This document shows, one piece after another, positions 35,201-45,857 of a stretch of 64,000 bases of DNA. The notes beneath the pieces were generated by a model. The model did no database searches, was not told the DNA's origin, and saw only the letters and a program-made list of their open reading frames with translations. Source of the DNA: Chamaecyparis obtusa (taxonomy: Eukaryota > Streptophyta > Pinopsida > Cupressales > Cupressaceae); NCBI GenBank assembly GCA_027943335.1, contig BSBK01002090.1, positions 462,501 to 526,500 on the forward strand, read 5' to 3'. Within the stretch, counting starts at the first letter, position 1, and every line of letters starts with the position of its first letter. Position numbers and translations under genes: made by a program.

Positions 35201-36020
35201 TCACTCTTATCATTGTGGGATTTACAAGCTTGCTCCACTTGTTTCCTAACATCTATTCTAGTAGGAAGAATGTCGTCTGTCTTAGATAATCCTTTCATCT
35301 CATAAATGAGATCTAAAGTGACGTGAATAGGAAATTTTCCTATCTAGAATAGGTCATCATGAATTCTGCTCAGTAGAATCTAAATCCATTCAGATTCATA
35401 GAATTCATATGCCTCACATACTCAATAATAGGGTGATTTTCAAGATGTGAACTCATCAATTTATGTCATGTCTGGTCTTATCATTTTTCCATGTGTGACC
35501 CAAATCTATCCAATCCTACAGGTTCCTTCTTGCAGTATATGTATGCGCATATGTCATCTATGTGCATAACTCCCATCGGAGTCCTAGAGGATGCTCCTTC
35601 TAGGTCATCTAGGACTGACTTGAAGGGATGCTTCTTAAATATATATCTCTTCCTTTCAGTAACATCAAACACAACTGGAGTCACCAATACTTACTTGAGA
35701 AATCACATAAATATGTTTCCAAAGGGTTTCTAAATCATCGCATCCAAACTAGGGTTCCACAACAAACTTTCAAACTTCTTTGCTAATAAACCAACTACAA
35801 TCTTCCAATACAAACTGCTTTGATCTCCTATGCTTTCAAAGGCTTGATCTTGAATGTAAATGTGTGGATAAAAGATCTCTAGTGACTTAAAAAAAAACTT
35901 TCTGCCATTAATGCTTTCCGCATAAACATAGAATGCAACAAAAAATTTTAATCTTTGTTTCTGCTATCAATCAAGTAGTGCTCTCTTACATATAGCATCT
36001 ACTAGTCTCCAAATAGTCAT
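32220..36020 (-). pseudogene. Element D ORF2: long protein of unknown function
   Basis: I do not recognise this protein. Read on the minus strand it spans about 1,150 codons once TRIM 2 is excluded. The N-terminal ~500 residues look folded (KFFVAFYVYAESINGRKFFF, then HIDDICAYIYCKKEPVGLDR, HVTLDLIYEMKGLSKTDDI, ILGYKFHYANRVNSVS). A charged, proline-containing linker follows with basic patches (MPKGKKQ, KTRRKGNN). The C-terminal ~450 residues are acidic and coiled-coil-like (LDKIEKAEKEIAKIRARK). Open segments are 35481-35687, 35026-35298, 34455-34997, 33845-34153 and 33305-33616, separated by stops. TRIM 2 (34173-34507) splits it between DLNKAR and EAKIAMQLEN in frame. No pol motif occurs. It could be a captured host gene or a retroelement accessory protein. 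Confidence 0.55.
34173..34507 (+). mobile_element. TRIM element copy 2 (335 bp)
   Basis: LTRs 34173-34310 and 34370-34507 (138 bp each) flank 59 bp with TGGTATCAGAGC (34313-34324) and GAGGGGGAGAT before the second LTR. A perfect TSD, CCCTA, occurs at 34168-34172 and 34508-34512. It is inserted in ORF2 of element D. Confidence 0.95.
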
Positions 36021-36239
36021 AACCAAAGGTGCATACTCAAAGGGTGAGTATACTAGCTACACAAGGGTCTAGAGCTACCCTAGCTCCCCCTATGACCATG
36101 AGGGTCATTCATCTAGAAGTAGAGGGTTCATCCATTACAGATGCATCCATACACATTCATCAACATTATCCTTCTTTACTTCTATCCAAATCAAGCTCGC
36201 ATCTTCTGTGGCTTTCACAAACTTGACTTCTCCAGATTC

Positions 36240-37242
36240 ATCCAAAATTGATCTTTGAGACTTATTAGAGCTTTCTTAACTTTGCGCTCTTGATCTGCAA
36301 AATTTTGGGATGTGTCCAGCCTTGTTACAAGTGTGACAAATAATTGGAGGCCATGTATTCCTTAGCGCATTGATGTGAGTTACCATATTGCATTGTCTAG
36401 CTATGTGACCATTATAGTTTCATATCTGACATGTAATGTTCTGAGGACTTCTAACATTTTGCTGAGGATGATTTATATGATTATGCTGAGTCTGATTTAT
36501 TTGATTTGATCTATAATTCATAGCTCTATGAACAAACTTATTGCATGAATAACAATAACCATTGAAAGGTCTTACCTCTTTACAATCTCTTGCTATGTGA
36601 CCATTCTTATTACAGACATAAAAAGTTTTGTTTACTAGCTTGCACTCATTCTTAGATGGTTCAGCTTCAGCTTCAGTAGGATTTCCAATCTTCTTAGCTT
36701 CTATAGATTCTTTTGGTGCTTTCTTTCTTTCTCGTATAGCATTGATTTAATTTTGTGCTTCATTGAATCCAATACCAGTGGTATCTCCTTTAATCTTTTG
36801 TGCATACAATTGTGACTCTATTAGATCCTTTCTTGTGTGAAATTTATCAATATGATTCTTTCCTTCAGTCAATTCAGATTCCATCTTCTTTTTGATGTTC
36901 TCTAACTCCAATATTTTCATGTTTTCTTGCCTTAGTTCTTCATCCAACTACTTGTTTTCTTTGACCTGTTCTTCATAGGCTTCCTAATTGTTAAATAGTT
37001 TTTCATCCAGCTCTTTAATTTGATCCTTCAAAGATATGTTTTCCTCATTCAGCTTTTTGAAAATTTTTCCTAAATCACTTGTAGAACAATCTTTCAAATC
37101 TTTTCTCAGTTTCTTTCTTGATGAATACTTGAGAACCACTAACTTTTAATTTCAGTTCTTCAATTTATTTTTTAGATTTGTCAAGGTCTTCAAGAGCTAC
37201 TTCAAGATTATTCTTCATATGTTTCACTTCTTCCAAACCCAT
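36240..37242 (-). pseudogene. gag: Element D ORF1: coiled-coil gag-like protein with CCHC knuckles
   Basis: The ATG at 37242 begins MGLEEVKHMKNNLEVALEDL shortly inside the PBS, the normal place for gag. The first ~200 residues are heptad-rich and charged (MDEELRQENMKILELENIKK at 36890-36947). Four zinc-knuckle-like motifs follow at 36280-36640: CNKNGHIARDC, CYSCNKFVH, YNGHIARQC and CHTCNKAGHIPKFC; only the last is complete. Several stops and shifts break it. It lacks the WW-type or copia gag core, so the gag assignment rests on position and knuckles. Element E encodes a similar layout. Confidence 0.65.
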
Positions 37243-37282
37243 GATCTCCTCAAGTGGTTAAATTTATCTTTAGAGGACCAAA

Positions 37283-37294
37283 GCTTTGATACCA
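37283..37294 (-). other. Element D primer binding site
   Basis: The minus strand reads TGGTATCAAAGC two bases inside the 5' LTR. This is the initiator-Met site with one change, and TRIM 1 shares the variant. Confidence 0.83.
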
Positions 37295-37296
37295 AT

Positions 37297-38750
37297 TGTT
37301 AGGAATGGGAACAATGAGAGGGGGGGTGGGTGAATCGGTGTTCTACAATATTAATTTTTGATATCTTGAAACTTAACTCAATTGCTTATATACTGAATTG
37401 AATAAAAATGCAAGTAAATTAAACAACTATAACACATAACACTAGATATGATTATGGGGAAATCTTGGCCAAAGGAAAATCCCTAATGGGAATTAATAAA
37501 CACTAATAATTGTACTTTTGTATTATGAACTTGTTAATATTCCTTAGCCCTATTAGGATCTTTCATTACAATGCTTAAGTACAATGACCTTGTCAAGGGT
37601 TAGACCTTGTTAGGAGTCTTCAGTAACAAACCTTGTTAGGGATGGTTGGCTCACTACCAGAGCTCACTACTCAATAGAGAAGGCTACAACCTCCTGGATA
37701 TCAGATACACACTATATCTACAATGGTGAACTACTGCTATGACACTGCTTGTCTAATAGTTCCTTATGTGCGTTGATGCTTTAATCTCTTTTAAAGCTCT
37801 ATTTCATACTAGCTTCTCTTTGCATACTTCTTCTCTTCTTCTATCAACTCTATATATCATTCTAACGGAAAAATGGTCAGTGCTCCCCTCAAGATTTGTG
37901 ACATGGCTTAACCACTTCCTGTGTCTTCTATAAGTCTAGTGGTTATATCAAGAATTAATAGGTTGATCTTTTGGTATAGAGCCAACCACTAATTGTAACA
38001 AGTGGTATCAGAGCTTGGTCAAAAGTTTGAATCCTCCTAGGTAACGCTGAGGGGAAGATTTTTGGAAAAATGGTCAACGCTCCCCTCAGGATTCATGACA
38101 TGGCTTAACTACCTCTTGTGTCTTCTATAAGTCTAGTGGTGGTATCAAGCATTAATAGGTCAATATTTTGGTACAACGACAACCACTACTTGTAACACAT
38201 TCCATATCTAAATACAAAGGCACATGTCTTATTTATATGTGCAAATAGAACTATTCACTATGTCGGCCTATAACCTATTACATTCAATGCTTCCAAATGA
38301 ATTGGCTCAAGCATGTTTACATAAATTGATATTAACATGTCTATAACATAAATACAATAGGCTCATAGCCTTTACAAAACAATATTATACACGCTAACTA
38401 AAATACTAACAGTCAGCTCCATGCTCTGTTCTGTTCTGCCGCTTACTGTCTATGTCACTTCAACTCATTGTAACTTCATCATACTAACTCATCTGATCAT
38501 GCATTCTTAAACATAGCTTAATAACATATCCAAAAGCTTATCTTCAAGGGAGCATACCTAAACTCAGTCATATGCACATGCGTTGATGCTCTATTCCTTA
38601 GGTGCTTCACTAACTATTGTGTCTTCCATACTCAACCATTTTTCTGATCTTCTAAGTTATGTGCTGACTCCAAAACTTCATTTGACTTTATTTCCATAAT
38701 AAAAACATTAAATATTAGTCATATACACTAGTATAGTCAAATTTCCAACA
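37297..38750 (-). repeat. Element D 5' LTR, interrupted by TRIM 3
   Basis: It starts TGTTAGGAATGGGAAC and ends TTTCCAACA. Apart from TRIM 3 plus one TSD copy (340 bp) it is collinear with 30877-31988. Confidence 0.9.
37863..38197 (+). mobile_element. TRIM element copy 3 (335 bp)
   Basis: LTRs 37863-38000 and 38060-38197 flank a 59-bp centre with TGGTATCAGAGC (38003-38014). A perfect TSD, CATTC, occurs at 37858-37862 and 38198-38202. The other D LTR shows the intact single-copy target near 31433. The first LTR terminus has decayed to TAACGG. Confidence 0.95.
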
Positions 38751-39125
38751 CTTTGTGCTTCCTCTTTTGTACTTGTGTAAGAATCATTATTTGCATTCAC
38801 TGAATAGCTTGAAACTTGGGTTTGAATTGGTTGTTTCCTTGTTTGATTACCACTAGAACTCTAATAATAAGAATCATAACAATAAGATTTGGATAGATTC
38901 TCAAACCTTTCATCAACCTTCACATTGGTACTCTCTACCATATTTTCTAACCTCTTCTCATAACATCTATATGCCTTTCTATTGTTAGAATAGATAAAGA
39001 ATATATTATCATCACTCCTTGCATCGAACTTTCCCATGTTCTCATATCCCTTAATGTAAGATTTAATTAAAAAAATTCTAAAATACTTGATAGTAGGCAC
39101 ATTTCCATACTAGAGTTCATAAGGT
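38751..39125 (-). pseudogene. pol: Copia C fragment: integrase C-terminus
   Basis: The minus strand encodes PYEL, YGNVPTIKYFRIF, and GKFDARSDDNIFFIYSNNRK, then an Asn/Ser-rich linker up to the D insertion. An in-frame TAG follows PYEL. AAGGT at 39121-39125 is the TSD of element H; the protein resumes at 44306 (KTP). Confidence 0.83.
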
Positions 39126-40860
39126 TGTTAGAATAATTGAGAGGGGGGTGAATCAGTTAGATCAGTTATACTATAGTCCCAAATACAAAGATGTACCTTA
39201 TAAAATAATTCCAACAAATTATACAGCTCGGTAACATAAAATATCAATTTGTCTGTCTAGTATACCAATTACCAATAATTATCCAAATGTTATTACTGAC
39301 TAAATGAACTCTGCAGTATGTAAAGTATGATAGCAAAAAAATCATAAAAAATAACACATAACATAATGATTTAACGTGGAAACCCTATTAAGGGAAAAAC
39401 CACCTAGGACCTATAACCCAAAATAATTCACTCTTCTAAAGTGAGCTTGGTGAATAGCCAACCCTATTAAAGGTTACAATACACACTATTAGGTGTGACC
39501 CGTTTAGAGGATTTATCACTAACAGTTAAATTTTGACCAACATTCACTATGGGGTCAACAAGATAACAATGTACATTATTTGAATGACATAGGGTAGAAT
39601 ATAAGATGATTAAGTCCACTCGATTAAGAGATTTTCTGAATCAATGGTTAAATTGATACAATAATGATCTGATTCAAATACAACTCAATTGTAGATATTC
39701 AGATCTATGCTAAGCCCATAAAAAATCCTCTGATCATTAATCCATTCACTTCCTCAATATTCTTCAACTTACTTTCACTCAGTAAATGGTTCTTTGATGC
39801 TCGGTAAACTTTGCAGTCTTAGTTCTTTCACTAACCAGTCTGATCAGGTATGCATGAATATAGTCTTCATGTGAATTCTCTGCAATCTCCTTCTGACATG
39901 TTTCAACAATGAAAATAATATCTCTTATATAGACAAGAAAACCATTTTCATATCAGTCATTATATTTTTTCACTTAATCTTCTTCATCCATTTTGCCTCT
40001 TAAACCTTCCTCGATAGATGTGTCATTAACATGTTTCAATCTCATCCTTTTGATCTTCTCTAGATTTTGTCAGTCATGGATCTCATAACAAACTACATCC
40101 TTAACCCCAAAATCATACCAATATACAGCTCATCATATTTACTCAATTGTTCTTAGCATCTAATGTTTTCATCCATACTTAGTTGATATAGAAATGCATC
40201 AATGATAACTAGTTGAACTAGCTCGATTAGTACTATCAGTTGGTATACATTGCACTGGTTTGGTGTATATAGAAATCTTCAATTACCGACCACATTAACA
40301 TGTTCAATTTCAAATCTCTTCTTCATAATAGATTAATGTAACATGCTCAAGTCAATAATATAAAGCCATAGACTCATCAATAAGTTACCCAATGTTTTCC
40401 TTATCCTTATTTGTCATATCCATCTTTTCCTCATGTAGATATCTCAGTTCTTAATCTTTTCTTCCCTCAATAGATGTTTAGATGTTTGTAACTAACATGA
40501 TAAGTACTGTCAAGACTAGTTGACATCAATGACAACATATTGATTGATATAATCATCTCACATATCATTTCAGTAGCTTGGTGATATGTAATCATTGTTT
40601 GGAAACACAAGCAATATGAAAATATTCCATACACATACCAAACATGTATTCTACAACTATGTCAAAAAATGTTCTAGCTCGGTAAGCTCAAATTTAATAT
40701 GTTTAATCACTACAAAAGATAACAGCATTACAAGTGCAGAGTCTCCCTATAGATTTGATCTTTTTAGTTCTCAATTTCCCTTCATTCTCAGCAACAAATA
40801 TGTCTCTTCCTTTCTCTATGTTCTCAATAACTAATTTTCCTTTTCATATATAGTCTCTCT
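39126..40860 (-). repeat. Element H 3' LTR
   Basis: It starts TGTTAGAATAATTGAGAGG. It is collinear with 42811-44268 up to about 40600, then continues another ~260 bp to TTTTCATATA before the purine tract. The exact inner end is uncertain by a few bases. Confidence 0.78.
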
Positions 40861-41084
40861 CCCTTTGACAACAATGCCAAAGGAAATATACAAAGAACTC
40901 TACAACAGCCAAGTAATTCTCTGTTGTTCGGTTCATATCATGTACCTTCAGTGTATAGATAAACAAATTTCTATTCCAACTTCTACAATCTTTCAAAACC
41001 TTAGACAAATCAAAAGTGTGAGCTATGTGCATCAACATGAATGATCTTTCAATAAGTATAGGTTGATGCAACCTCCAGATGACC

Positions 41085-41289
41085 TTAGTGATTGGTAGAC
41101 AGGGGATGGACCCCAAGTCTAGTCCTCAAATACTCAAATGTGTCCTTCAGTAATGGTTTAGGAAAGATATCAACAAGTTGTTCCTTAGATGTTACAAATT
41201 CTAGTTTCACTTGCTTCTCTTGAACTTGTTCTCTAAAGTAGTGATACTTAATGGATTTGTGCTTTGTCTTCAAATGCATCTTCATTTTT
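41085..41289 (-). pseudogene. pol: Element H RNase H C-terminal remnant
   Basis: The minus strand encodes KTKHKSIKYHYFREQV, VKLEFVTSKEQLVDIF and FEYLRTRLGVHPLS, the conserved end of copia RNase H. It is joined directly to pre-integrase sequence at about 41285, so integrase, RT and most of RNase H have been deleted. Confidence 0.85.
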
Positions 41290-42744
41290 CACTAGTAAAG
41301 AAGAAGTCTCATCATTGTCAAGATAAAATAAATTACCTTTTCATTGTCCACCTATTCCAACAAGATTTCCATTTTCATCATAGATTTTCACCTTCTTTCT
41401 CTGAAATACAACTTGGTGACCTGATTTATTCAGTTGTGCTACACTTAACAAATTTTAATTAAGTCTGTTTACCCAGTATGCATTATCACATCTAATTTTA
41501 TCATTCAATAGAATAGACCCTTTTCCTTTAACCATGCAAGGTGTGTCATTTCCCATTTTTACTAAACCTCCATTATAATGCTCAAGATGATCAAACTTAT
41601 CTTCATCACCAGTCATGTGAAGTGTATAGCCACTATCAATGATCCAAGTATCATTCTTACTAACTTTAGAAATGAGTGTTTTTTCTACACACCTGTCCTC
41701 CTCTTCTGAATCATCTTTCATTGCAAAAAACACCACCTCAATATCATCATCAGTGTTGGAGTCGGAGTCATCTTCTTCAGCAAGGTAACATGCCTTTTTT
41801 CCCTTATCTTTGTGATCTCGGTTGTCTTTGTTGTAGTTTTGGTAACCTCTATTGTTTCTTCTTCCATACTTCCCATTGCTAGATTGATCTCTATCTTTAT
41901 CATCCTCTTTCCTATTAGGATATCTTGCAGTAATATGGCCAACTTCTTTACAATTAAGAAAAGGTAAAGGCAACTTTCCCTTATATCTATCTTTACCTTT
42001 ATGAAGTCTATGGGCCATAAGTGCTTCAAGCTCATCAAGCTCATCATCAATATTACTATCACTTTCATCCCTTATATTATGCTTACTGCTATATTTACCA
42101 ATCTTCAGAGAAGATATAAAAGTAGACTCAACACTCAGTACAATACTATTGTCAAAATTATTTAGCTCAAAAGTTGTTAACTGTCCAATCAAACTATCAA
42201 GAGTAAGAGTTATATTAGGTGCAGACCTCATTTCATGAATAGAAGATATTATGATTGCATAGAAAGACAACAAGGTTCTTAGTATCTTACTTACCACTAT
42301 GTCCTCAGAAATAATACCATCAACTCCTTGGATAGTATTAACTACCTCTTTGATTTGGTTTGTGTACTTTGTAATATTCTCTCCTTCCTTTATCTTCATG
42401 TCATCAAATTTGCCTCTTAGGCTTTCAGCTCTGGCTCTCATCACATTCACATCACCACCATAAACTAGAGAAAGTTTATGCCACATTTGCTTTATTGTAG
42501 TACAATCCTTGACATCCTAAAATTCAACATCAGATAGAGCAACAAAAATCTCTATCATAGTAATATTGTGTTCATGATGGTCTCTCAACCAATCAAGAGT
42601 CAAAGGACCAACATTCTATTGTAAGTAGCCATTGTCCAGTAAGTGTATAGTAGATTCTCCAATTCTAGATATGTAAAGTCTCATTCATCTTTGCCATGTA
42701 GTAAAGTTGTCTTTATTTGGCTTCAAAACTTCCCTCTTATACAT
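41290..42744 (-). pseudogene. gag: Element H gag, protease and pre-integrase start
   Basis: The ATG at 42744 begins MYKREVLKPNKDNFTTWQ. Gag has stops near 42680, 42630 and 42518, then a 343-codon open stretch (41455-42486) with VYGGDVNVMRARAES, the degenerate knuckle FLNCKEVGHITARYPN, an Asp/Glu-rich segment, and protease WIIDSGYTLHMTGD. The D-S-G triad is kept; the usual cysteine after it is tyrosine. A short pre-integrase piece (KGNLFYLDND) ends at the deletion junction. The open gag-protease may be relatively young, or may still be under some constraint. Confidence 0.83.
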
Positions 42745-42796
42745 CTTGTAATCTTTCTGCTCAAGTCCTTAAAAAATTCTTCCAAAAAACCAATAT

Positions 42797-42808
42797 GCTC
42801 TGATACCA
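42797..42808 (-). other. Element H primer binding site (initiator tRNA-Met)
   Basis: The minus strand reads TGGTATCAGAGC two bases inside the 5' LTR. Confidence 0.88.
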
Positions 42809-42810
42809 AT

Positions 42811-44305
42811 TGTTAGAATAACTGAGAGGGGGGTGAATTAGCTAGATCAATTATCCTACAGTCCCAAATACAAAGATGTACCTTATAAAATAATTCCAAT
42901 AAATTATGCAGCTCGGTAACATAAAATATCAATCTGTCTATCCAATATACCGATTATCAGTAATTATCCAAATGTGATTACTTACTAAATCAACTATGTA
43001 GTATGTAAAATATGATAGAAAAACAATCATCACAAATAACATATGACACAATGATTTAACATGGAAACCTTGTTAAGGGAAAAACCACCTAGGACCGGTA
43101 ACCCAAAATAATTCACTCTTCTGAAGTGAGCTCAGTGAAGAGCCAACCCTGTTAAAAGTTATAATACACACTGTTAGGTGTGACCTGGTTAGAGGATTTA
43201 TCACTAATAGTTAACTTTTGACTAGCATTCAATATGGGGTTAATAAGATAATAATGTACATTCTTTGAATGACATAGGGAAGAATATAAGACCGTTAAGT
43301 CCACTTAGTTAAGAGATTTTCTGAATCAATGGTTAAACTGATATAGCAATGATCTGATTCAAATACAACTCAATTGTAGATATTCAAATCTATGATAAGC
43401 CCATAAAAAGCCCTCTGATCATTAATCAATTAACTTCCTCAATATTCTTCAACTTACTTTCACTCGGTAAACTCTGTAGTCTTGGTTCTTTCGCTAACCA
43501 GTTAGATCAGGCATGCATGAATATAGTCTTCATGCGAATTCTCTGTAATCTTCATCTTCCGACATGTTTCAACAATGAAACTCATATCTCTTATATAGAC
43601 AAGTAAACCATTTTCATATTAGCCATTAGATTTTTTTGCTTAATCTTCTTCATCCATTTTGCCTCTTAAACCTTCCTCGATAGATGTGCCACTAATATGT
43701 TTCAATCTCATCCTTTAGATGTTCTCTTAATTTTGTTAGTCATGGATCTCATAACAAACTTCATCCTTAACCTCAAAATCATACCAATATCTAGCTCATC
43801 ATATTCAGTTGGGTGTTCTTAGCATTTAATGTTTTTATCCATACTCAATTGATATAGAAATGCATCGGCGATAACTAGTTGAACTAGCTTAGTTAATATT
43901 GTCAGTCGGTATACAATGCACTAGCTCAGTGTATACATAAATCTTCAATTACCAGCCACATTAACTTGTTCAATTTCAAATATCTTCTTCATAATAGATT
44001 ATTATAACATGCTCAAGTCAACAATATAAAGAAATAGACTCATCAGTAAGTTACCCAATGTTTTCCTTATCCTTATCTATCATATCCATCTTTTCCTCAT
44101 GTAGATATCATAGTTATTCATCCTTTCTTCCTTCAATAGATGTTTAGATGTTTGTAACTAATATGATAAGTATTGTCAGACTACTTGACATCAATGACAA
44201 CATATTGACTCATTTAATCATCTTACATATCATTTCAGTAGCTTGGTGATCTCTAATCAATGTTTCTTTAGTTCATTGAGATATTCAATCAGTTGTAGTT
44301 CATCA
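42811..44305 (-). repeat. Element H 5' LTR, U3-deleted
   Basis: It starts TGTTAGAATAACTGAGAGG and ends GTTCATCA at the TSD. It is collinear with the 3' LTR for ~1.46 kb, then only ~37 bp remain where the 3' LTR has ~260 bp. Confidence 0.82.
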
Positions 44306-44999
44306 AAGGTGTCTTACCATTGTTCAATTTTATCTATACTTGGTTAAGAGTATATACTATAGTACTGATCACTTCTCTCCATAACTTTTTTGGAACATTC
44401 CCTTCAAACATCATTGTTATAGAAGTGTCTATAATTGACCTATTATTTGTCTCTACCACACCATTCTGTTATCGGGTCTATGAAGAAAAAAATTGTCTTC
44501 TTATTCCATGCTTCTCACAAAATGAATTGAACTCATGTGATGTGAATTCACCTCCTCTATCTGATCTCAAGAAATTTAGATTTAGTCCTATCTCAATATC
44601 TACAATGGACATGAAGATGTTAAACCTATGAAAATTTAATAACTTATCCATTAAAAAGGTTTCCCATACCATCCTTGAGTAGTCATCAATAAGAAACATA
44701 AAGTATCTATCTCCTTGCAAACTTCCTGTTCTTGCAACACCACACAAATCAGCATGAAGAAGATGTAGAAAACTATTAGAGTTTTTAGATTTGGAGTGAA
44801 AAGTAACCCTTATTTTCTTTCCCAATTGGAATTACTTTCAAGTAGTATTGACATGCTTGTTTACTCTAGGAATGTCTCTAACAGTAGAGGTAGAACTTAT
44901 CGCTATAATGTTATTAAAATTTATATGACATAACCTCTTGTGCAATCAAACAAATTCTCAGACTAGTATTCAAATGGAATAAGTTACCTCTTGTCTTTG
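44306..44999 (-). pseudogene. pol: Copia C fragment: integrase core
   Basis: The minus strand encodes LHADLCGVARTG, FMFLIDDYSRMVW, and LRSDRGGEFTSHEF (44478-44825); all three catalytic acids are present. The C-terminal portion follows at 44306-44470 (TIVYTLNQV and NNGKTP), with an in-frame stop. To the right are decayed pre-integrase zinc residues and TRGNLFHLN, which meets element J at its TSD. Confidence 0.87.
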
Positions 45000-45679
45000 T
45001 GATGCAGGAGCATCTTGGGTCCTTGGAAATCCCATGTCACCAAAAAAATGTTTGAAATTTTCTATGTTGCTTTGTTCCTTCTTTGACCGAGTTGGTCTGA
45101 TGTTGCTTGGTTTCCTTTGTTTACTGGTATTGGTCGGTTATCTCTTTGGTGCTTGGTGAATTTCTCTAGTGCTCGATGATGCTTGTCTAGTGCTCTATTT
45201 CCTTTCTTACCGAGTTGTTTATTTTGGATTTTCTGTTGAGGCCGACTTGTACATTTAATTTGGGTCATGGATTTAATGATGGTATCTATTGTTGGGAAGC
45301 ATTTGGACCTAGATATAGTCATTCCTTCCATTGATGGTGGATTTAAAAGGCTGACTTGATTCGGTAGCCTCTTGTATAAATGTAGTTGTTTGGTTAGAGA
45401 TTTAGTGTGAGTTTTTGGAGATAGAACATAGAAGATAGAAAATTAGAGATTGTTGGAAGATCCTGGCATGTTGGAGGACTGTTGTATTTGATTATAATAT
45501 TTGGCCTAAACTGGGAAGGCCTTATAGCCTGACATGTATAAGTCAATTGAAGTAAATATATGAAAGTATCTACATTCTCTCTCTCATTGTTGTGTGTTGT
45601 TTCTTCCATGTGTGATCTCTGCAAGGTAGATCTGGTTAGGGTGTGCCTTGGGCTCCTCTCTACATCCTCCCTTGCATTG
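45000..45679 (+). repeat. Chromovirus J 5' LTR
   Basis: It starts TGATGCAGGAGCATCTTGGG and ends at GCATTG before the primer site. It pairs with 49732-50410. It carries several CTCGGT/ACCGAG-like words (45090-45230). Confidence 0.9.
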
Positions 45680-45681
45680 GG

Positions 45682-45692
45682 TGGTATTAGAG
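45682..45692 (+). other. Chromovirus J primer binding site, mutated
   Basis: TGGTATTAGAG stands at the initiator-Met site position, with one C-to-T change. The K1 equivalent is at 151. Confidence 0.75.
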
Positions 45693-45857
45693 TGAGGTGA
45701 GATCTGGATCTAGGTTTGTGAATCTAGGTTTGAGGGTTCCTTCTTGTCAAACCCTAGTTGAATTATTGTGGGGTAGCAAATTACAATCTAGCCTACAATT
45801 GTAGAGGGTTTCAAGATGGTTTGTGGGAGGTGACATGTGGATCTAGGATTGGCAGAC

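Larger units (their letters stand above)
30877..38750 (-). mobile_element. Non-autonomous LTR element D with a long unknown ORF
   Basis: The element is 7,874 bp and includes two TRIM insertions. LTRs are 30877-31988 and 37297-38750 (about 1,112 and 1,114 bp without the TRIM). A perfect TSD, CTTTG, occurs at 30872-30876 and 38751-38755, and removing D rejoins the C frame. The PBS and PPT are copia-like. The ~5-kb internal region encodes a coiled-coil/zinc-knuckle ORF and a long second ORF, and no protease, integrase, RT or RNase H motif was found in six frames. It fits the TR-GAG/LARD class of non-autonomous elements. Confidence 0.87.
39126..44305 (-). mobile_element. Ty1/copia element H, internally deleted
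   Basis: The element is 5,180 bp with LTRs at 39126-40860 and 42811-44305 and a perfect TSD, AAGGT (39121-39125, 44306-44310). Removing it rejoins the C frame at KTP-YEL. The internal region is only ~1.95 kb: gag and protease, then a direct jump to the RNase H end, with integrase and RT missing. The 5' LTR lacks ~220 bp that the 3' LTR has near 40605-40820. Confidence 0.88.

Noticed and set aside
41676..41882. Plus-strand ORF opposite element H gag
   Set aside because: Antisense shadow of the gag-protease frame; composition is the complement of Asp/Glu-rich coding.
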